From Devosia naphthalenivorans (GTDB lineage Bacteria; Pseudomonadota; Alphaproteobacteria; Rhizobiales; Devosiaceae), in the NCBI RefSeq assembly GCF_003056355.1, contig NZ_PYVW01000002.1, positions 1 to 64,000 on the forward strand: a DNA stretch of 64,000 bases, written 5' to 3'. The notes beneath the pieces were generated by a model. That model had not been told where the DNA came from. It did not search any database and saw only the letters and a list, made by a program, of their open reading frames with translations. Positions 43,570 through 53,866 of the stretch are shown piece after piece. Within the stretch, counting starts at the first letter, position 1; each line of letters starts with the position of its first letter. The translations under genes and the position numbers were made by a program.

Positions 43570-43857
43570 ATGGCTTGGCAAGTTGCCGAAGCTGCGGCCC
43601 TCGACATGCAGCACATTGCCGAACAAGGCATACTGAACTTCGGCTTAACTCATGCTCGAGCGTACATTGCCAGCATGCTCGACATGTTCGAAACGCTTGC
43701 TGCCCATCCCGAACTTGCAGCGGAACGAGAGGCGTCGCAGAGCAGGGTGCGCATTATGCCATGTGGTGCACACCACGTAGTATACATCGTTCAAGATCAA
43801 GACGTCCTGGTGCTCCGTGTACTGCATGGCCTGCAAAATTGGTTCGATCTGCTCTAG
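43570..43857 (+). CDS. parE: ParE/RelE-superfamily toxin
   Basis: A 95-residue toxin of the RelE/ParE superfamily. Typical elements are AALDMQHIAEQGILNFG, then the beta-strand region RVRIMPCGAHHVVYIVQDQD and the C-terminal VLRVLHGLQNWFDLL. Those strand motifs fit ParE toxins, which poison gyrase. The gene appears intact and starts one base after parD. It ends about 40 bases before the 6S RNA start, and no terminator lies between. Confidence 0.9.
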   Translation: MAWQVAEAAALDMQHIAEQGILNFGLTHARAYIASMLDMFETLAAHPELAAEREASQSRVRIMPCGAHHVVYIVQDQDVLVLRVLHGLQNWFDLL

Positions 43858-43865
43858 CTTCCCCT

Positions 43866-44047
43866 TTGCACGGCTCCCCAAACGCCCTATATTACCCCTG
43901 CTGCCCGGCGCGTGAGGATACCAATATCCCCGGGGCCTTAATCGATCTCTAGGGAGCTGTCCCTGACCGGACCCGTGGGTTCGGACACACGGCGCCCACC
44001 TACGTAAGTAGGTTCCCGGGATCGTCATCCCACGGCCAGGGCGGCAC
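43866..44047 (+). ncRNA. ssrS: 6S RNA, with its promoter
   Basis: The stretch from about 43899 to 44047 matches the alphaproteobacterial 6S RNA in sequence and in fold. TGCTGCCC at the 5' end pairs with GGGCGGCA at the 3' end. GGGGCCTTAATCGATCT and GGGAGCTGTCCCTGACCGG lie in the central part, and the GGCGCCCACCTACGT and GTAGGTTCCCGGGATC segments follow. A promoter precedes it: TTGCAC (43866-43871), 16 bases, TATATT (43888-43893). 6S RNA binds sigma-70 RNA polymerase in stationary phase. The gene for 5-formyl-THF cyclo-ligase follows directly, as in many proteobacteria. Confidence 0.85.
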
Positions 44048-44062
44048 CTGATTATTGGGAGA

Positions 44063-44662
44063 ATGCGGCGCGGCATGGTGGACGAGACAATCGAGGAAGC
44101 CAAAGCCGTCTTGCGCATCGATGCCCACGCTGCCCGCGCTGCTTTATCGCAGAGCGAGCGCGCCGAGGCCGCCGCCTCTGTCGCACAACTGTTTTTCGAA
44201 ACGCTCGCCCCCCGGACAGAGGATGTTGTCGCTGCCTATTGGGGCATTCGCGACGAACTCGACTGCCAGCCTATCCTGGTCCGGCTCATGGATGCCAACA
44301 TCAAGGTGGTGCTGCCCGCTGTATTAGACGACGAAGAGCCGCTGGACATGCGTTTGTGGGAGCAGGGCACGGCGCTTTATGAAGCTGGGTTCGGTACGCT
44401 GGCTCCATCTGCCCTGGCACCACGAGCCGAGCCGGACGTTATCCTGATCCCGCTTCTGGGGTTCGACCGCGTCGGGACGCGGCTTGGGTATGGCGGGGGC
44501 TATTATGACCGCACGCTCGTTTCGCTCAACAAGAAGCCCAAACTGATTGGCCTTGCCTTTGCCGTACAGGAACTGCCTTTGATCCCGCGCGAACCCCATG
44601 ACGTGCCCCTCGATGCCGTGATTACCGAAGCCGGTGTCCGCCATTTCGGCGCTGTCGCATGA
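44063..44662 (+). CDS. 5-formyltetrahydrofolate cyclo-ligase
   Basis: A 199-residue ATP-dependent enzyme that converts 5-formyl-THF to 5,10-methenyl-THF. Near the C-terminus LIPLLGFDRVGTRLGYGGGYYDRTL is the family's substrate and nucleotide motif. ATG at 44063 or 44075 are both possible; GGGAG is very close to the first and 13 bases from the second. It follows 6S RNA directly, the usual ssrS-fau arrangement. Its stop overlaps the ATG of the next gene. Confidence 0.93.
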   Translation: MRRGMVDETIEEAKAVLRIDAHAARAALSQSERAEAAASVAQLFFETLAPRTEDVVAAYWGIRDELDCQPILVRLMDANIKVVLPAVLDDEEPLDMRLWEQGTALYEAGFGTLAPSALAPRAEPDVILIPLLGFDRVGTRLGYGGGYYDRTLVSLNKKPKLIGLAFAVQELPLIPREPHDVPLDAVITEAGVRHFGAVA

Positions 44663-45483
44663 GGCTGTTGTTTTTGGGCGACGTCATGGGCCGCTCGGGA
44701 CGGGACGCTGTCACCGAACGCCTGCCGGGTATCATCGAGCGCTACGGCTTTGATTTCGTGGTGGTGAACGGCGAAAATGCCAGTCACGGCAAGGGTTTGA
44801 CCGAACCGCATTTCAACGCCATCCGCAATGCCGGCGCCGATGTAGTGACGCTGGGCGATCACGCGTTCGACCAGCGTGAAACCATTTCTTTCATTGAGCG
44901 CGAAACCAGCCTGGTGCGCCCCATCAACATGCCGCCGGGAACGCCGGGGCGTGGCGCCATGTTCGTCGAAAGCCGCGGCGGCTATCGCGTGCTGGTAATC
45001 AACGCGCTGGGCCGTGTGTTCATGCCGCCGATGGATGATCCGTTCAGGGCAGTAGAAGCAGCCGTTGCCGCCTGTCCGCTGGGCGAGCAGGCCGACGCGA
45101 TCATCGTGGATTTTCACACCGAAGCCACTTCTGAAATCCAGGCCATGGGGCATTTCCTGGATGGCAAGGTTAGCCTTGTGGTGGGCACGCACACGCACAT
45201 TCCTACAGCCGACCAGCGTATCCTGCGCGGCGGTACGGCGCTGATGGCCGATGCCGGCATGTGTGGCGATTTCGACTCGGTCATCGGCACGGAAGCCGAC
45301 GAGCCGCTCAACCGGTTCCTGACGGGTATTCCCAATGGCCGGTTCAGCCCGGCCGACGGAGAAGCAACCTTGTGCGGGGTGGCCATCGAGACCGATCCGC
45401 GCACGGGGCTGACCAGCAAAGTGCTGCCGGTTCGCATCGGTGGCTCGCTGGCGCAGGCGGAGCCCGATTTCGGCGAAGCGTAA
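44659..45483 (+). CDS. YmdB-type metallophosphoesterase (TIGR00282)
   Basis: A 274-residue dinuclear metal phosphodiesterase. Metal-binding motifs are LFLGDVMGRSGRDAV, VVNGENASHGKG, TLGDHAFDQRE, VDFHTEATSE and VVGTHTHIPTADQRIL, the set of the YmdB family, whose Bacillus member hydrolyses cyclic nucleotides in vitro. It overlaps the preceding gene by four bases (ATGA). The protein length is normal. Confidence 0.93.
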   Translation: MRLLFLGDVMGRSGRDAVTERLPGIIERYGFDFVVVNGENASHGKGLTEPHFNAIRNAGADVVTLGDHAFDQRETISFIERETSLVRPINMPPGTPGRGAMFVESRGGYRVLVINALGRVFMPPMDDPFRAVEAAVAACPLGEQADAIIVDFHTEATSEIQAMGHFLDGKVSLVVGTHTHIPTADQRILRGGTALMADAGMCGDFDSVIGTEADEPLNRFLTGIPNGRFSPADGEATLCGVAIETDPRTGLTSKVLPVRIGGSLAQAEPDFGEA

Positions 45484-45625
45484 ACTGGGCAAGAATCCCC
45501 GAGCGGTGGTGGAACACCTTTCGGGCGTTGCGACTTAGGTGACAGGGTCGGCTGGCTTTGGGCGCGTTTGATGCCCGCTTCATCCGAGCGCCGTCGAACG
45601 CACAAGCGTCAGGAGTTGGCACGCC

Positions 45626-47041
45626 ATGGACACGGTCATCAATTTTCTCAACGAGATCTTCTGGGGCTATGTGCTGATCTATGGGCTGCTGGCGGTGGGA
45701 GTGTTCTTCACCATCCGCCTGGGATTCGTGCAGTTCGTCCAGTTTCCCGAAATGTTCCGTGCGGTGCTGGGGTCCAAGCAGAACGACACTGCGGGCATCA
45801 CCCCGTTCCAGGCGCTGTGCACCAGCCTTGCCTCGCGCGTTGGTACCGGCAATCTCGCCGGCGTTGCCGTGGCGCTGTATCTTGGGGGCCCAGGTGCCCT
45901 GTTCTGGATGTGGGTCGTGGCGCTGGTGGGCATGGCGACTGCCTATGCTGAATCGACCCTCGCGCAGCTCTACAAGATCAAGAATGAAAACGGCGATTAT
46001 CGCGGTGGCCCGGCGTTTTACATTGCCCGTGGGCTCAAGGCGCCTTGGGCCGGGGCGATATTTTCGGTTTGCCTTATCCTGGCTTTCGGGCTGGTGTTCA
46101 ATGCGGTCCAGGCCAATTCCATTGCGGACGCCTTCCAGGGCGCATTCGGGATCGACAAGCTCTGGGTCGGCATAGCGCTCGCCGCGGTCACGGCCGTGGT
46201 GATCTTTGGCGGCATCAAACAGATTGCGCGCGTGGCCGAATTCATCGTGCCTTTCATGGCGGCGGTCTATCTGTTGGTGGCGCTCTATGTGGTCATTATC
46301 AATATCGGGGAAGTACCGGCTCTGCTCGGCATGATCGTGCGGGAAGCGTTCGGACTCGGAGCCGCCACCGGCGGCATTGCCGGCGCCATGCTCAACGGGG
46401 TCAAGCGCGGGCTGTTCTCCAATGAAGCGGGCATGGGTTCTGCGCCAAATATCGCCGCCGTCGCGACGCCACAGCCACATCATCCATCCTCGCAAGGCTT
46501 CGTTCAGGCGCTTGGCGTTTTCATCGATACCATCCTGATCTGTACGGCGACGGGTCTGATGATCCTGCTTTCAGGGGTCATGGTGCCGGGAAGCGAACTC
46601 ACCGGCACGCCGCTGACCCAGGCGGCCATGACCGTGCATATCGGGGGCATGGGGCACTACTTCATTGCCATCGCCATCCTGTTCTTCGCCTTTACCTCGA
46701 TCATCGGCAATTATTCCTATGCCGAGAACGCCATGACCTTCCTCAAGTTGGGCAATCGGGCTGGGCTCACCGTCTTGCGGGTGGGCGTTCTGGCGATGGT
46801 GGTGTGGGGCGCCTATGAAAGTGTCGCCACGGTGTTCAACGCGGCGGATGCTTCGATGGGGCTGATGGCAACGGTGAACCTCATCGCCATCGTCCTGCTT
46901 TCGGGCACAGTAGCCAAGCTCACCAGGGATTATGCGGCGCAGCGGCGCTCGGGCAAGTCACCGCTGTTTCATGCTGCCGACTATCCCGAGCTTAGCGGCA
47001 AGATCGATCTGGAGATCTGGAACCGCAGGGATCCGGGTTAA
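45626..47041 (+). CDS. Alanine/glycine:cation symporter (AGCS family)
   Basis: A 471-residue transporter with about eleven membrane helices. Family signatures are ALCTSLASRVGTGNLAGVA, the FSNEAGMGSAPNIAAVAT motif and FFAFTSIIGNYSYAENAM. It takes up alanine or glycine with sodium. AGGAG lies eleven bases before the ATG. I looked for a glycine riboswitch in the 142-base leader and saw none. Confidence 0.94.
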   Translation: MDTVINFLNEIFWGYVLIYGLLAVGVFFTIRLGFVQFVQFPEMFRAVLGSKQNDTAGITPFQALCTSLASRVGTGNLAGVAVALYLGGPGALFWMWVVALVGMATAYAESTLAQLYKIKNENGDYRGGPAFYIARGLKAPWAGAIFSVCLILAFGLVFNAVQANSIADAFQGAFGIDKLWVGIALAAVTAVVIFGGIKQIARVAEFIVPFMAAVYLLVALYVVIINIGEVPALLGMIVREAFGLGAATGGIAGAMLNGVKRGLFSNEAGMGSAPNIAAVATPQPHHPSSQGFVQALGVFIDTILICTATGLMILLSGVMVPGSELTGTPLTQAAMTVHIGGMGHYFIAIAILFFAFTSIIGNYSYAENAMTFLKLGNRAGLTVLRVGVLAMVVWGAYESVATVFNAADASMGLMATVNLIAIVLLSGTVAKLTRDYAAQRRSGKSPLFHAADYPELSGKIDLEIWNRRDPG

Positions 47042-47069
47042 GCTGGTTCGCCCTGCGTTATGCGCCGAC

Positions 47070-47098
47070 TTCACAAGCGCTGCGTCGTTGCCTATAAC
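47070..47098 (+). promoter_or_regulatory. Promoter of yebC
   Basis: TTCACA (47070-47075), a 17-base spacer and TATAAC (47093-47098) form a good sigma-70-type promoter 42 bases upstream of the yebC start. Confidence 0.6.
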
Positions 47099-47140
47099 GC
47101 GCCACCAATCCAGCATTCTTTAGACGAGGGGGAGTGACCG

Positions 47141-47887
47141 ATGGCCGGCCATTCACATGCCAAGAATATCATGCACCGCAAGGGCAAGTCCGACGCGGTG
47201 CGCTCCAAGGTTTTCTCCAAGCTTGCCCGTGAAATCACCGTGGCGGCCAAGATGGGCATGCCCGACCCAGCGTTCAATTCGCGCCTGCGCCTTGCTGTCA
47301 CCAATGCGCGCGCCCAGTCCATGCCCAAGGACAATATCGACCGCGCCATCAAGAAGGCCATCGGTTCGGACGGCGAGAACTATGACGAAATCCGCTACGA
47401 GGGTTACGGCCCCGGTGGCGTCGCGATCATCGTCGAAACGTTGACCGACAACCGCAACCGCACGGCATCCAATGTGCGCTCATACTTCTCCAAGAATGGT
47501 GGCGCCATGGGCGAAACCAATTCGGTCGGGTTCATGTTCGACAAGGTCGGCGAGATCACCTATCCGCTGAGCGCCGGCTCGGAAGACAAGGTCATGGAAG
47601 CCGCTATCGAGGCTGGCGCCGACGATGTCGAGAGCGACGAGGAAGGCCATTACATCACCACCTCGTTCGAGGCGATGGTGGACGTAGCCGCGGCGCTGGA
47701 GAAGGTGTTGGGCGAAGCCGAATCGGTCAAGGCCGTCTGGAAGCCGCAGACCAATACCCCGATCGACGCAGAAAAAGGCGCGACGCTGATGAAGCTGATC
47801 GCCACCCTCGAAGAAGACGATGACGTGCAGAACGTTTATTCGAACTTCGAGATGAGCGACGAAGACGCAGCCAAGCTGGAAGCCTAA
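47141..47887 (+). CDS. yebC: YebC/PmpR family protein
   Basis: A 248-residue protein of the YebC family, with [20 protein letters not shown] and [17 protein letters not shown] at the start, [19 protein letters not shown], and a late [10 protein letters not shown]. Members are DNA-binding regulators, and some assist translation at proline runs. GGGGAG precedes the ATG. A terminator follows. It lies upstream of ruvC, as in many bacteria, though a GGDEF gene on the other strand intervenes here. Confidence 0.95.
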   Translation: MAGHSHAKNIMHRKGKSDAVRSKVFSKLAREITVAAKMGMPDPAFNSRLRLAVTNARAQSMPKDNIDRAIKKAIGSDGENYDEIRYEGYGPGGVAIIVETLTDNRNRTASNVRSYFSKNGGAMGETNSVGFMFDKVGEITYPLSAGSEDKVMEAAIEAGADDVESDEEGHYITTSFEAMVDVAAALEKVLGEAESVKAVWKPQTNTPIDAEKGATLMKLIATLEEDDDVQNVYSNFEMSDEDAAKLEA

Positions 47888-47910
47888 GAGCCCCGCTGGA
47901 ACCAAGATCG

Positions 47911-47938
47911 AGCCGGTGCTTCAAGCGCCGGCTTTTTT
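47911..47938 (+). terminator. Intrinsic terminator of yebC
   Basis: AGCCGGTGC (47911-47919) and GCGCCGGCT (47924-47932) pair with one G-T, followed by six T. Confidence 0.9.
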
Positions 47939-48717
47939 CATGCGCTATATTTGAGTTCCACATAGGGCTGATCATCCATATGGACGATGGTCACCCGGTT
48001 GCGGCCGGTCTGCTTGGCGCCATAGAGCCGCTGGTCGGCAATGCGGAACAGTTGCGAGAAGCTCGCGCTCCCCTCGAACACCGCCCCGCCAATGCTGACG
48101 GACAATGGGCGCTGCCGCCCATCGGGAGCGAAGTCCACGAGATTGACGGCGCACCTAATGCGCTCCGCGACTGCTGCGGCGTCCTGCTCGTCGACGCCGG
48201 GCAAGAACACCGCGAATTCCTCGCCGCCCATGCGGCCCACCAGATCCCCGGCGCGCAGAACCGAGCGGATGGAGCGCGCAATCATGGTGAGCGCTTCATC
48301 GCCAATGTCGTGCCCGTAGAGATCGTTGATGGCTTTGAAATTGTCCGCATCGATCATCAGCAGGGCGCCGGTGGTGCGGGGGTGCTGGGTTAGTGCCTGG
48401 TCTACCCTGCTGGTGAAGGCGCCGCGATTGAGGCACGAGGTGAGGCTGTCGGTGCGTGCCACAAGGCCCAGTTGCCGGTTCACGACTGCCAGACTGCGCA
48501 AGCGCATGCTCATGTAAAAGAACAGCGGCGTCGCGAGCAGGATGGGCAGAATGGTTGCGCTGATCAGCGATCTTTGCAGGGCTTCAGGACCCAGATCGCC
48601 AAAGAACACGGCATTGAAGGAGACCGCGACGATCACGCATGCCGCGGTACCAAAAAACGTCCAGCGCCGGACGCTCGACCAACTCTGCAGGGCAATGATG
48701 GTTTTAGCAGACATCAT
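47938..48717 (-). CDS. Diguanylate cyclase (GGDEF domain)
   Basis: A 259-residue inner-membrane protein. Two helices lie in the N-terminal 90 residues (FFGTAACVIVAVSFNAVFFG and LISATILPILLATPLFFYM). The GGDEF domain has the active site GGEEF and an upstream RAGD, which fits the RxxD inhibitory site five residues before it, so both synthesis and product inhibition should work. It makes cyclic di-GMP. No EAL domain is present. The start at 48717 is chosen from the hydrophobic N-terminus and an upstream GGAAGG; the frame extends to 48984. Confidence 0.88.
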   Translation of the reverse strand: MMSAKTIIALQSWSSVRRWTFFGTAACVIVAVSFNAVFFGDLGPEALQRSLISATILPILLATPLFFYMSMRLRSLAVVNRQLGLVARTDSLTSCLNRGAFTSRVDQALTQHPRTTGALLMIDADNFKAINDLYGHDIGDEALTMIARSIRSVLRAGDLVGRMGGEEFAVFLPGVDEQDAAAVAERIRCAVNLVDFAPDGRQRPLSVSIGGAVFEGSASFSQLFRIADQRLYGAKQTGRNRVTIVHMDDQPYVELKYSA

Positions 48718-49028
48718 GACGGTCGAAACCTTCCGGCGAATGGGAGATCGCTTCAGGCCCCAGGACTGAAGGCAGGTGGGCGGTGAAGCACTTCCGGCCG
48801 GCTGGCGAATGGCTGGCTCCGGCGTATGATCTTCTCCACTGTGGCCGCAAAGATCCCCGCTATTTCGGTCCATCCTGCATTCCCGGGGCGGAAGGTATGT
48901 AGCGGTGTTGAAGATGGTCTTGCCAAGATCGATACAAATTGAAAAACCATGCGTTATCCACCGGGTCGTTGCCTTTTTGTTCACTTACCGCTTAGTAGTC
49001 TGCAAGTCTTCGGTTTAAGGACAGGCGC

Positions 49029-49535
49029 ATGAGCGCACCAACGCGAATCATTGGAATCGATCCCGGGCTGCGCCGCTGCGGCTGGGGTGTCATCGAGACG
49101 GCGGGCAACCGGCTGAGCTTTGTCGCAGCAGGAACAGTCACCCCGCCTATCGAGGGGTCGCTGGCGGAGCGGCTTGCGCTGCTGTTTGCGGGTCTTGGCG
49201 AGGTGCTCGAGCGCTTTGCGCCCGATGAGGCGGCCGTGGAAGAAACCTTCGTCAATTCGGGGCCGCGCTCGGCGCTGATCCTGGGGCAGGCGCGCGGCGT
49301 GGCGTTGCTGACGCCGGCGGTGCGCAGCATCGAGGTTTCGGAATATGCCACGAACCTGGTCAAGAAATCGGTGGTCGGCACTGGCCACGCCGACAAGTCG
49401 CAGATCCAGCTGATGGTCAAGACGTTGCTGCCGGCGGCTAATTTCAAGGGCGCCGACGCTGCCGACGCGCTTGCTGTCGCCATCTGCCATGCCCATCACC
49501 GCGTCGCCAATATGCGCCTGAAGGCCATTGCATGA
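49029..49535 (+). CDS. ruvC: Holliday junction resolvase RuvC
   Basis: A 168-residue endonuclease that cuts Holliday junctions. The RNase H-like fold has [15 protein letters not shown] with the first acidic residue, [20 protein letters not shown] with the catalytic glutamate, and HADKSQIQ, with the final acids in [19 protein letters not shown] precedes the ATG. It overlaps ruvA by four bases. Confidence 0.97.
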   Translation: MSAPTRIIGIDPGLRRCGWGVIETAGNRLSFVAAGTVTPPIEGSLAERLALLFAGLGEVLERFAPDEAAVEETFVNSGPRSALILGQARGVALLTPAVRSIEVSEYATNLVKKSVVGTGHADKSQIQLMVKTLLPAANFKGADAADALAVAICHAHHRVANMRLKAIA

Positions 49536-50149
49536 TCGGTAAGCTCAAGGGCGTGGTGGATAGTTTCGGCGACGATTTCGTGCTGATCGATTGCAACGGC
49601 GTTTGCTACGAGGCCTTCTGCTCGGGCCGCACGCTGCAGTCGCTGCCGCGGGTCGGTGAATCAACCGTCGTATTCATCGAAACCATCGTGCGGGAAGATT
49701 TGATCCGGCTGTACGGGTTCGCCACCCAGGCCGAAAAAGCCTGGTTCAACCTGCTGATGACGGTACAGGGCGTCGGTGCGCGCGTGGCGTTGTCGATTCT
49801 TTCGGTATTGTCGCCGTCCGAACTTTCGAGCGCCATTGCCTTGCAGGACAAGGCCATGGTCGGCCGTGCCAATGGGGTTGGACCGAAGCTCGCCGTTCGC
49901 CTCGTCACCGAGCTCAAGGGCAAGGTGCCCGAGGGTGGTGGCATCGACGCTGGAACGCTAGGCCTTCAAGCCGCACTGGGCGAAGGCGTTGCGCCGAGCA
50001 CGGTTGCAGATGCCGTTTCGGCGCTCACCAATCTGGGCTATTCCAGCGCGCAGGCGTCGGCGGCACTGGCCCGCATCGTGGCGCGGGAGGGTGAGGGCGT
50101 TCCCACCGAGAAACTGATCCGCCTGGGCCTGCGGGAGTTGAGTAGTTGA
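49532..50149 (+). CDS. ruvA: Holliday junction branch migration protein RuvA
   Basis: A 205-residue DNA-binding subunit. The N-terminal domain begins [20 protein letters not shown], the helix-hairpin-helix region includes [20 protein letters not shown] and [20 protein letters not shown], and domain III (from about residue 155) touches RuvB ([20 protein letters not shown]). It forms the tetramer that holds the junction for RuvB. It overlaps both neighbours. Confidence 0.97.
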   Translation: MIGKLKGVVDSFGDDFVLIDCNGVCYEAFCSGRTLQSLPRVGESTVVFIETIVREDLIRLYGFATQAEKAWFNLLMTVQGVGARVALSILSVLSPSELSSAIALQDKAMVGRANGVGPKLAVRLVTELKGKVPEGGGIDAGTLGLQAALGEGVAPSTVADAVSALTNLGYSSAQASAALARIVAREGEGVPTEKLIRLGLRELSS

Positions 50150-51189
50150 CTGATCTTACGTCTCCCGCTGCCGGCCGCGACGACACGCTCGATGTGTCCA
50201 TGCGGCCCACCGGCTTTTCCGAGTTTGTCGGGCAAGCGGCGGCGCGGGCCAATCTTGAGGTTTTCATCAAGGCCGCCAAGCAGCGCGGCGCGGCGCTGGA
50301 CCACGTGCTGTTCGTCGGACCGCCTGGCTTGGGCAAGACCACGCTGGCGCAGATCATCTCGCGCGAGCTGGGGGTGGGCTTCCGCGCGACATCGGGCCCG
50401 GTGATCGCCAAGGCGGGTGATCTTGCGGCGCTTCTGACCAATCTCGAAGACCGCGACGTGCTGTTCATCGACGAAATCCACCGGCTCAATCCCGCGATCG
50501 AGGAAGTGCTCTATCCCGCGATGGAGGATTTCCAGCTCGACCTGATTATCGGGGAGGGGCCGGCGGCGCGTTCGGTGCGCATCGATCTGGCGCGGTTTAC
50601 CCTGGTTGGGGCGACGACGCGGGCGGGATTGCTGACGACGCCATTGCGCGATCGCTTCGGCATTCCGGTGCGGCTCAATTTCTATACGCCCGAGGAGCTG
50701 GTGCAGATCGTCACGCGCGGCGCGCGGTTGCTGGGCATGCCGATGGCACCCGATGGAGCGATGGAGATTGCCCGCCGCTCCCGAGGCACGCCGCGCATTG
50801 CCGGGCGTTTGCTTCGCCGCGTCACCGATTTTGCTTTGGTCGACGGCTCGGGCGAAATAACCCGTGCCATTGCCGACAAGGCGCTGTTGCGGCTCGATGT
50901 GGATGCGCGCGGGCTGGACCAGTTGGACCGGCGCTATCTCACCACCATTGCCGATTTCTACAATGGCGGCCCGGTGGGCATCGAAACCATTGCCGCTGCG
51001 CTCAGCGAGCCGCGCGATGCGATCGAGGAAATCGTTGAACCCTACCTGCTCCAGCAGGGCTTTATCCAGCGCACGCCGCGCGGCCGCATGTTGACGGGGC
51101 TGGCCTTCCAGCACCTGGGCCGCGTGGTGCCGCAGGGATTCATCGGGATGCAGTCGAGCCTGTTCGAAGAGCCGGAGAGCGACGCTTGA
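50146..51189 (+). CDS. ruvB: Holliday junction DNA helicase RuvB
   Basis: A 347-residue AAA+ motor. Walker A is [15 protein letters not shown], Walker [11 protein letters not shown], and sensor and arginine-finger regions include [16 protein letters not shown]. The C-terminal winged helix includes [15 protein letters not shown] and [17 protein letters not shown]. The start is TTG with GGGAG eight bases upstream, overlapping the ruvA stop, so ruvC-ruvA-ruvB are translated together. Confidence 0.97.
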   Translation: MTDLTSPAAGRDDTLDVSMRPTGFSEFVGQAAARANLEVFIKAAKQRGAALDHVLFVGPPGLGKTTLAQIISRELGVGFRATSGPVIAKAGDLAALLTNLEDRDVLFIDEIHRLNPAIEEVLYPAMEDFQLDLIIGEGPAARSVRIDLARFTLVGATTRAGLLTTPLRDRFGIPVRLNFYTPEELVQIVTRGARLLGMPMAPDGAMEIARRSRGTPRIAGRLLRRVTDFALVDGSGEITRAIADKALLRLDVDARGLDQLDRRYLTTIADFYNGGPVGIETIAAALSEPRDAIEEIVEPYLLQQGFIQRTPRGRMLTGLAFQHLGRVVPQGFIGMQSSLFEEPESDA

Positions 51190-51986
51190 GGCCGGTGGTG
51201 CGCGTCACGCGCTATGCGCCAAAGATTGCGGGGTGGCCAAGCCAGCTCAAGCTGCGCATCGTCATGCTGACCGATTTCCACGCCTGCGAACCATTCATGA
51301 ACGCCAAGCGGGTAGCAGCGATATGTGCCCAGGCCAACGGGCTGGGTGGCGACCTCATCGTCCTGCTTGGAGACTATCTTTCCGGGCCCCGGTTCAGCAC
51401 GCCGCCCAAGGGGCAATGGGCGGCTCCACTCAAGGCGCTGTCGGCGCCGTTGGGCGTGCATGCGGTGCTGGGTAATCACGACTACAACCACCAGCCCAAG
51501 GGCGTCCCCACGGCGGTGGAACGGGCGCTGACGGCGGTCGGCATTCCCGTCTATATCAACCGGGCCAAGCGCTTCGAGCATGGCGGGCAGGGCTTCTGGC
51601 TGGCCGGACTGGGCGACCAATACGCCTATCTGCCGCACGGTTCGGCCCAGCAGACCGGCCATGGCGTCGATGATTTACCGGCCACACTGACGCAGGTCAC
51701 GACCGATGAGCCCCTGCTGCTGATGGCGCATGAGCCCGACATTTTCGCCGAACTACCCCGGCGTGTGGCGCTCACCATGAGCGGGCACACTCATGCGGGG
51801 CAGGTGCAATTGTTCGGTCACGCGCCGGTCGTCCCCTCCCGCTTCGGCAAGCGGTTCCTCCACGGTCATATGGTGGAGGATGACAAGCATTTGATCGTCT
51901 CGTCGGGGCTGGGCTATTCCGGCCTGCCGATCCGCTTCGGCGCACCCCCCGAGATCGTCGTTGTCGAACTGGGCGGCGGCGCATGA
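51186..51986 (+). CDS. Metallophosphoesterase (YaeI-like)
   Basis: A 266-residue calcineurin-like phosphoesterase. Motifs in order are [48 protein letters not shown] and [14 protein letters not shown], which give a complete dinuclear metal site. It resembles YaeI-type phosphoesterases; the substrate is unknown. It starts at TTG overlapping the ruvB stop and overlaps ybgC by four bases, so it links the ruv genes with the tol operon. Confidence 0.88.
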   Translation: MRPVVRVTRYAPKIAGWPSQLKLRIVMLTDFHACEPFMNAKRVAAICAQANGLGGDLIVLLGDYLSGPRFSTPPKGQWAAPLKALSAPLGVHAVLGNHDYNHQPKGVPTAVERALTAVGIPVYINRAKRFEHGGQGFWLAGLGDQYAYLPHGSAQQTGHGVDDLPATLTQVTTDEPLLLMAHEPDIFAELPRRVALTMSGHTHAGQVQLFGHAPVVPSRFGKRFLHGHMVEDDKHLIVSSGLGYSGLPIRFGAPPEIVVVELGGGA

Positions 51987-52396
51987 GCGAGCATAGCTTT
52001 CCGGTGCGGGTCTACTACGAAGACACCGACTTTTCCGGCAATGTCTACCATGCCGCCTATCTCAAGTTCTTCGAGCGCGGCCGCACCGAATGGCTGCGCG
52101 AAGCGGGCATTCACCATAGCGAACTGGCCCAGCAAGGCATCGCCTTTGCGGTTCGCGCCATGGACATCCAGTTCGATGCCGCGGCGCATATCGATGATCT
52201 TCTGGTGGTCAAAACCGCGGTTGCGTCGGTCAAGGGCGCACGGCTGATGCTGACCCAACATATCCTGCGTAGGGAGACCGTGCTGACGCGGGCTAACGTC
52301 ACGGTCGTCGCAATCAAGACCAGCGGTGGTCCGGCGCGGATGCCCAAGGGCATTGTCGAGAGGTTCGGCGGGGGCTCAAACGCGATCCCACTGTAG
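51983..52396 (+). CDS. ybgC: Tol-Pal system-associated acyl-CoA thioesterase
   Basis: A 137-residue hotdog-fold thioesterase. The catalytic segment is VYYEDTDFSGNVYHAAYLKF and the family motif ERGRTEWLREAGIHHSEL follows. It hydrolyses short acyl-CoA or acyl-ACP and is the standard first gene of tol-pal clusters. It overlaps the preceding phosphoesterase gene by four bases. A family B repeat separates it from tolQ. Confidence 0.94.
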   Translation: MSEHSFPVRVYYEDTDFSGNVYHAAYLKFFERGRTEWLREAGIHHSELAQQGIAFAVRAMDIQFDAAAHIDDLLVVKTAVASVKGARLMLTQHILRRETVLTRANVTVVAIKTSGGPARMPKGIVERFGGGSNAIPL

Positions 52397-52699
52397 ACCT
52401 CATCCTGACCCTTCGACAGGCTCAGGATGTCGAAGGACGAGGTCGTGGCACATACGGCGTTTCAAACCTCGTGGTTCGACAGGCTCACCATGAGGTTTCC
52501 AACATCCGGCACAGCCTCGCAGCCGAGTCGGTTTATTAACCTCTTCTTGACCATAATTGCGGCAAAGCGAACACGTGTCCGGCAACAGCCTCGTTCAGGG
52601 CTGCCCTGCGCGGCATTTCTCTTAATTTTGACAGATTTCGCCCCCATCGCCCTAAGGCTAAGGGGTCGGGCATAGGAACCGGGCCGAAAGGATCACTTC
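52397..52699. other. Gene-free stretch before tolQ: repeat plus promoter region
   Basis: A family B double unit occupies 52394-52498. TTAA-N7-TTGA (52536-52550) is one base off the CtrA box. TTGACA (52628-52633) is a perfect -35 whose -10 should lie at about 52651-52657 (CTAAGG-like). AAAGGA precedes the tolQ ATG. So tolQ probably has its own promoter, separate from ybgC. Confidence 0.5.
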
Positions 52700-53410
<711 letters not shown>

Positions 53411-53411
53411 T

Positions 53412-53855
53412 ATGGCTATGGGTGTTTCATCAGGTGGTGGTGGCGGCGGACGCCGCCGCCGTGGCCGCAAGAAAGCGGTGATGAGCGAAATCAACATCAC
53501 GCCCATGGTGGACGTGATGTTGGTGCTGCTGATCATCTTCATGGTGGCAGCGCCGATGATGACGGCCGGCGTGCCTATCGACCTGCCGACCTCTTCGGCC
53601 GCTGCGATGCCCAACCAGGCCGATCCGGTCACCGTTGGCGTCACCCCTGAAGGGGCCGTGTTCATCGACGAAACGCCGGTGCAGGAAGCGGATCTGGTTG
53701 CGCAGCTCGCCGCCCTGGGCGTCGATGGCGCCGAGGACCGCATCTTCCTACGCGGCGATACCAGCGCCAATTATGGTGCGGTGATGCGTGTCATGGGCGT
53801 GCTGTCGGCCGGAGGCTACAGCAAGATCGGCCTCATCACGCAGCCGGACCAGTAA
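53412..53855 (+). CDS. tolR: Tol-Pal system protein TolR
   Basis: A 147-residue protein with a Gly-rich, very basic N-terminus (RRRRGRKKA), one helix with the proton-binding Asp in MSEINITPMVDVMLVLLIIF, and a periplasmic domain ending SKIGLITQPDQ. It is the MotB analogue of TolQR. The start at 53412 follows the tolQ stop by one base. Confidence 0.95.
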   Translation: MAMGVSSGGGGGGRRRRGRKKAVMSEINITPMVDVMLVLLIIFMVAAPMMTAGVPIDLPTSSAAAMPNQADPVTVGVTPEGAVFIDETPVQEADLVAQLAALGVDGAEDRIFLRGDTSANYGAVMRVMGVLSAGGYSKIGLITQPDQ

Positions 53856-53866
53856 GGGTAAGTCCG

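Noticed and set aside
45484..45625. Glycine riboswitch before the Ala/Gly symporter
   Set aside because: I looked for the paired glycine aptamer motifs and did not find them; the stretch is short and shows no clear stems.
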